Part shown: piece after piece, positions 62,870 to 64,000 of the stretch
How the letters are laid out: each line of letters starts with the position of its first letter
Numbering within the stretch: the stretch's first letter is position 1
Assembly (NCBI GenBank): GCA_944320685.1
Contig: CALUIK010000001.1
Span: 434,001 to 498,000, forward strand
Length of the DNA stretch: 64,000 nucleotides
Source of the DNA: an uncultured Alistipes sp.
Lineage (GTDB): Bacteria; Bacteroidota; Bacteroidia; Bacteroidales; Rikenellaceae
Direction: 5' to 3'
Notes under the pieces: generated by a model
Seen by the model: the letters and a program-made list of their open reading frames with translations, nothing else
What the model was told of the DNA's origin: nothing
Database searches by the model: none
Made by a program: the position numbers and the translations under genes

Positions 62870-64000
62870 ATGTTGCGCAAGATACTATTCATAGCGGCCC
62901 TGTTCATCGCCACGGTACTGCTGATGGCGCTGCAGAAACCGCTCTTCCTGCTGTGGTACGCGCCCCTTGCGGCCGACGCCACGGCGGCGGAGCTGCTCGC
63001 CGTCTCGTGGCACGGCCTGCTGCTCGACTCCACCACGGCTGGATACCTCTGCGTCGTACCGCTGCTCGTGATGATAGCCACGGTATGGATACCCATCTCG
63101 GAACATACCGTGCGCCGTATCCTCAACGCATATTTCGCCCTGATGTCGGCGGCCGTCGCCATAATCGTCGCCGTCGACCTCGGCCTCTACCGCTACTGGG
63201 GCTTCCGACTTGACGACACCGTCCTCTTCTACCTGCGCACGCCCGAAGAGGCAGCCGCCAGCGTCACATGGCACGACGTATGGCCGCAGATCATAGTGAC
63301 AGCAGCATATACGGCGCTGATGATATTCGTATACCGCCGCATCGCAGCACTCTACACAGCCGACACGCTGCGGCTGTGGCGGCGTATCGGCGCAACCCTC
63401 GTACTGCTCTTCGGCGGCGGCCTGCTCTTCCTTGCCATACGGGGCGGCACGGGCACCTCGCCAGCCAACGTCAGCAAGGTCTACTTCAGCGACCGCATGA
63501 TCCTCAACCACGCCGCCACCAACCCCGTCTTTTCGTTCCTATCGTCGGCCGTACAGTCCGACGACGGACTCTACGACTACGAATACTATGCGGAGGAGGA
63601 GCGCGCCGCGCTGTTCGAACCACTGCGGGGAGATACCGCACCCGGGGGTGAGATACCCGAGTTGCTGACGACGCGGCGGCCCAATGTGGTGCTCATACTG
63701 CTCGAGAGTTTCGGCCGCACCATCACCGACGAAACCGTTGGCGGCGAGCAGGTCACACCGAACCTCAACCGGCTCAAGGGCGAGGGCATATGGTTCGAGA
63801 ACATCTACGCCAACTCGTTCCGCACGGACCGCGGGCAGGTTGCCGTCATGAGCGGCTATCCGGCACAGCCCGTGATGTCGGTCATGAAACTGCCTCACAA
63901 GGCGCAGACGCTGCCCGCCATCGCCCGCTCGCTGCAGCGCGAGGGCTACGCCACGTCGTTCACCTACGGCGGCGACGCCGACTTCACCAATACGGTATCG
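62870..64000 (+). CDS. LtaS-type membrane phosphatase/sulfatase-fold protein, 5' part
   Basis: The first 377 codons are present; the gene runs off the right edge. The N-terminus has five membrane helices (about 4-26, 45-72, 84-105, 138-157, 172-190). The extracellular domain starts near 265 with PNVVLILLESFGRT (metal-binding Glu279) and the nucleophile Thr319 in SFRTDRGQ. This is the layout of lipoteichoic acid synthase and of the phosphoglycerol transferases found in Gram-negative bacteria. In Bacteroidota it may decorate lipids or polysaccharide with a phospho group. Confidence 0.85.
   Translation, partial: MLRKILFIAALFIATVLLMALQKPLFLLWYAPLAADATAAELLAVSWHGLLLDSTTAGYLCVVPLLVMIATVWIPISEHTVRRILNAYFALMSAAVAIIVAVDLGLYRYWGFRLDDTVLFYLRTPEEAAASVTWHDVWPQIIVTAAYTALMIFVYRRIAALYTADTLRLWRRIGATLVLLFGGGLLFLAIRGGTGTSPANVSKVYFSDRMILNHAATNPVFSFLSSAVQSDDGLYDYEYYAEEERAALFEPLRGDTAPGGEIPELLTTRRPNVVLILLESFGRTITDETVGGEQVTPNLNRLKGEGIWFENIYANSFRTDRGQVAVMSGYPAQPVMSVMKLPHKAQTLPAIARSLQREGYATSFTYGGDADFTNTVS

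Overview
The window is about 64 kb of high-GC bacterial DNA that reads as a chromosome segment of a gut Bacteroidales, most likely Alistipes or a close relative in the Rikenellaceae. The evidence is: promoters with the Bacteroidota -7 box TAnnTTTG (sometimes with TTTG about 20 bases upstream) instead of the E. coli type; start codons almost always without a Shine-Dalgarno sequence; many exported lipoproteins and glycan-degrading enzymes; Ser-type sulfatases; a futalosine-pathway menaquinone gene; and lineage-typical families (DUF3078, DUF3108, DUF4377, CPBP, WbqC, YgiQ). The genus is inferred; no rRNA is present. There is no prophage, insertion sequence, CRISPR array or plasmid module. The segment is housekeeping and catabolic core.

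Layout. 1-5.8 kb (minus): the N-terminus of an exported protein, two exported metallophosphoesterases, a one-helix protein, an S41 C-terminal processing protease and a DUF3078 protein. 5.9-11.4 kb: endonuclease IV, a CPBP protease, and a minus operon cvpA-rsgA-trmH-aminotransferase. 11.4-18 kb: a GH2-like exported protein, wbqC-prmA, xerD, a sulfatase lipoprotein and a DUF4377 lipoprotein. 18-26 kb: cstA, then a minus operon kdgK-eda-hexuronate transporter, then ispG-recO. 26-37.5 kb: a GH125 lipoprotein, recG, DUF3108, a coiled-coil membrane protein, a GH106 enzyme beside a truncated antiporter, and rpsP-rimM. 37.5-46.5 kb: a long minus cluster tgt-lptF/G-mqnE-PASTA-rluD-ygiQ-fucosidase. 47-51.6 kb: rpsF-rpsR-rplI, thiL, a lipoprotein, adk, tRNA-Glu and rpsT. 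51.7-64 kb: an exported phosphodiesterase, a PPC-domain protein, rpsA, an exported oxidoreductase, a three-module protein with a CsgG/LpoB-like head, a second sulfatase, a GT2 glycosyltransferase overlapping an ECF sigma factor, and the start of an LtaS-type membrane sulfatase-fold protein.

How the parts fit. The exported GH2, GH29, GH106, GH125, two sulfatases and several phosphoesterases suggest scavenging of sulfated, fucosylated, mannosylated or rhamnosylated host or plant glycans, although no susCD pair is present. kdgK, eda and the hexuronate-type transporter would feed hexuronate-derived KDG into pyruvate and glyceraldehyde 3-phosphate. The main oddities are perfect Shine-Dalgarno sequences in front of only rpsR and rplI, two genes that look leaderless, large inverted repeats at kdgK and cstA, a GH2 protein lacking its acid/base Glu, a Tgt lacking its zinc cysteines, a truncated antiporter, and a 29-base tandem repeat between tRNA-Glu and rpsT.
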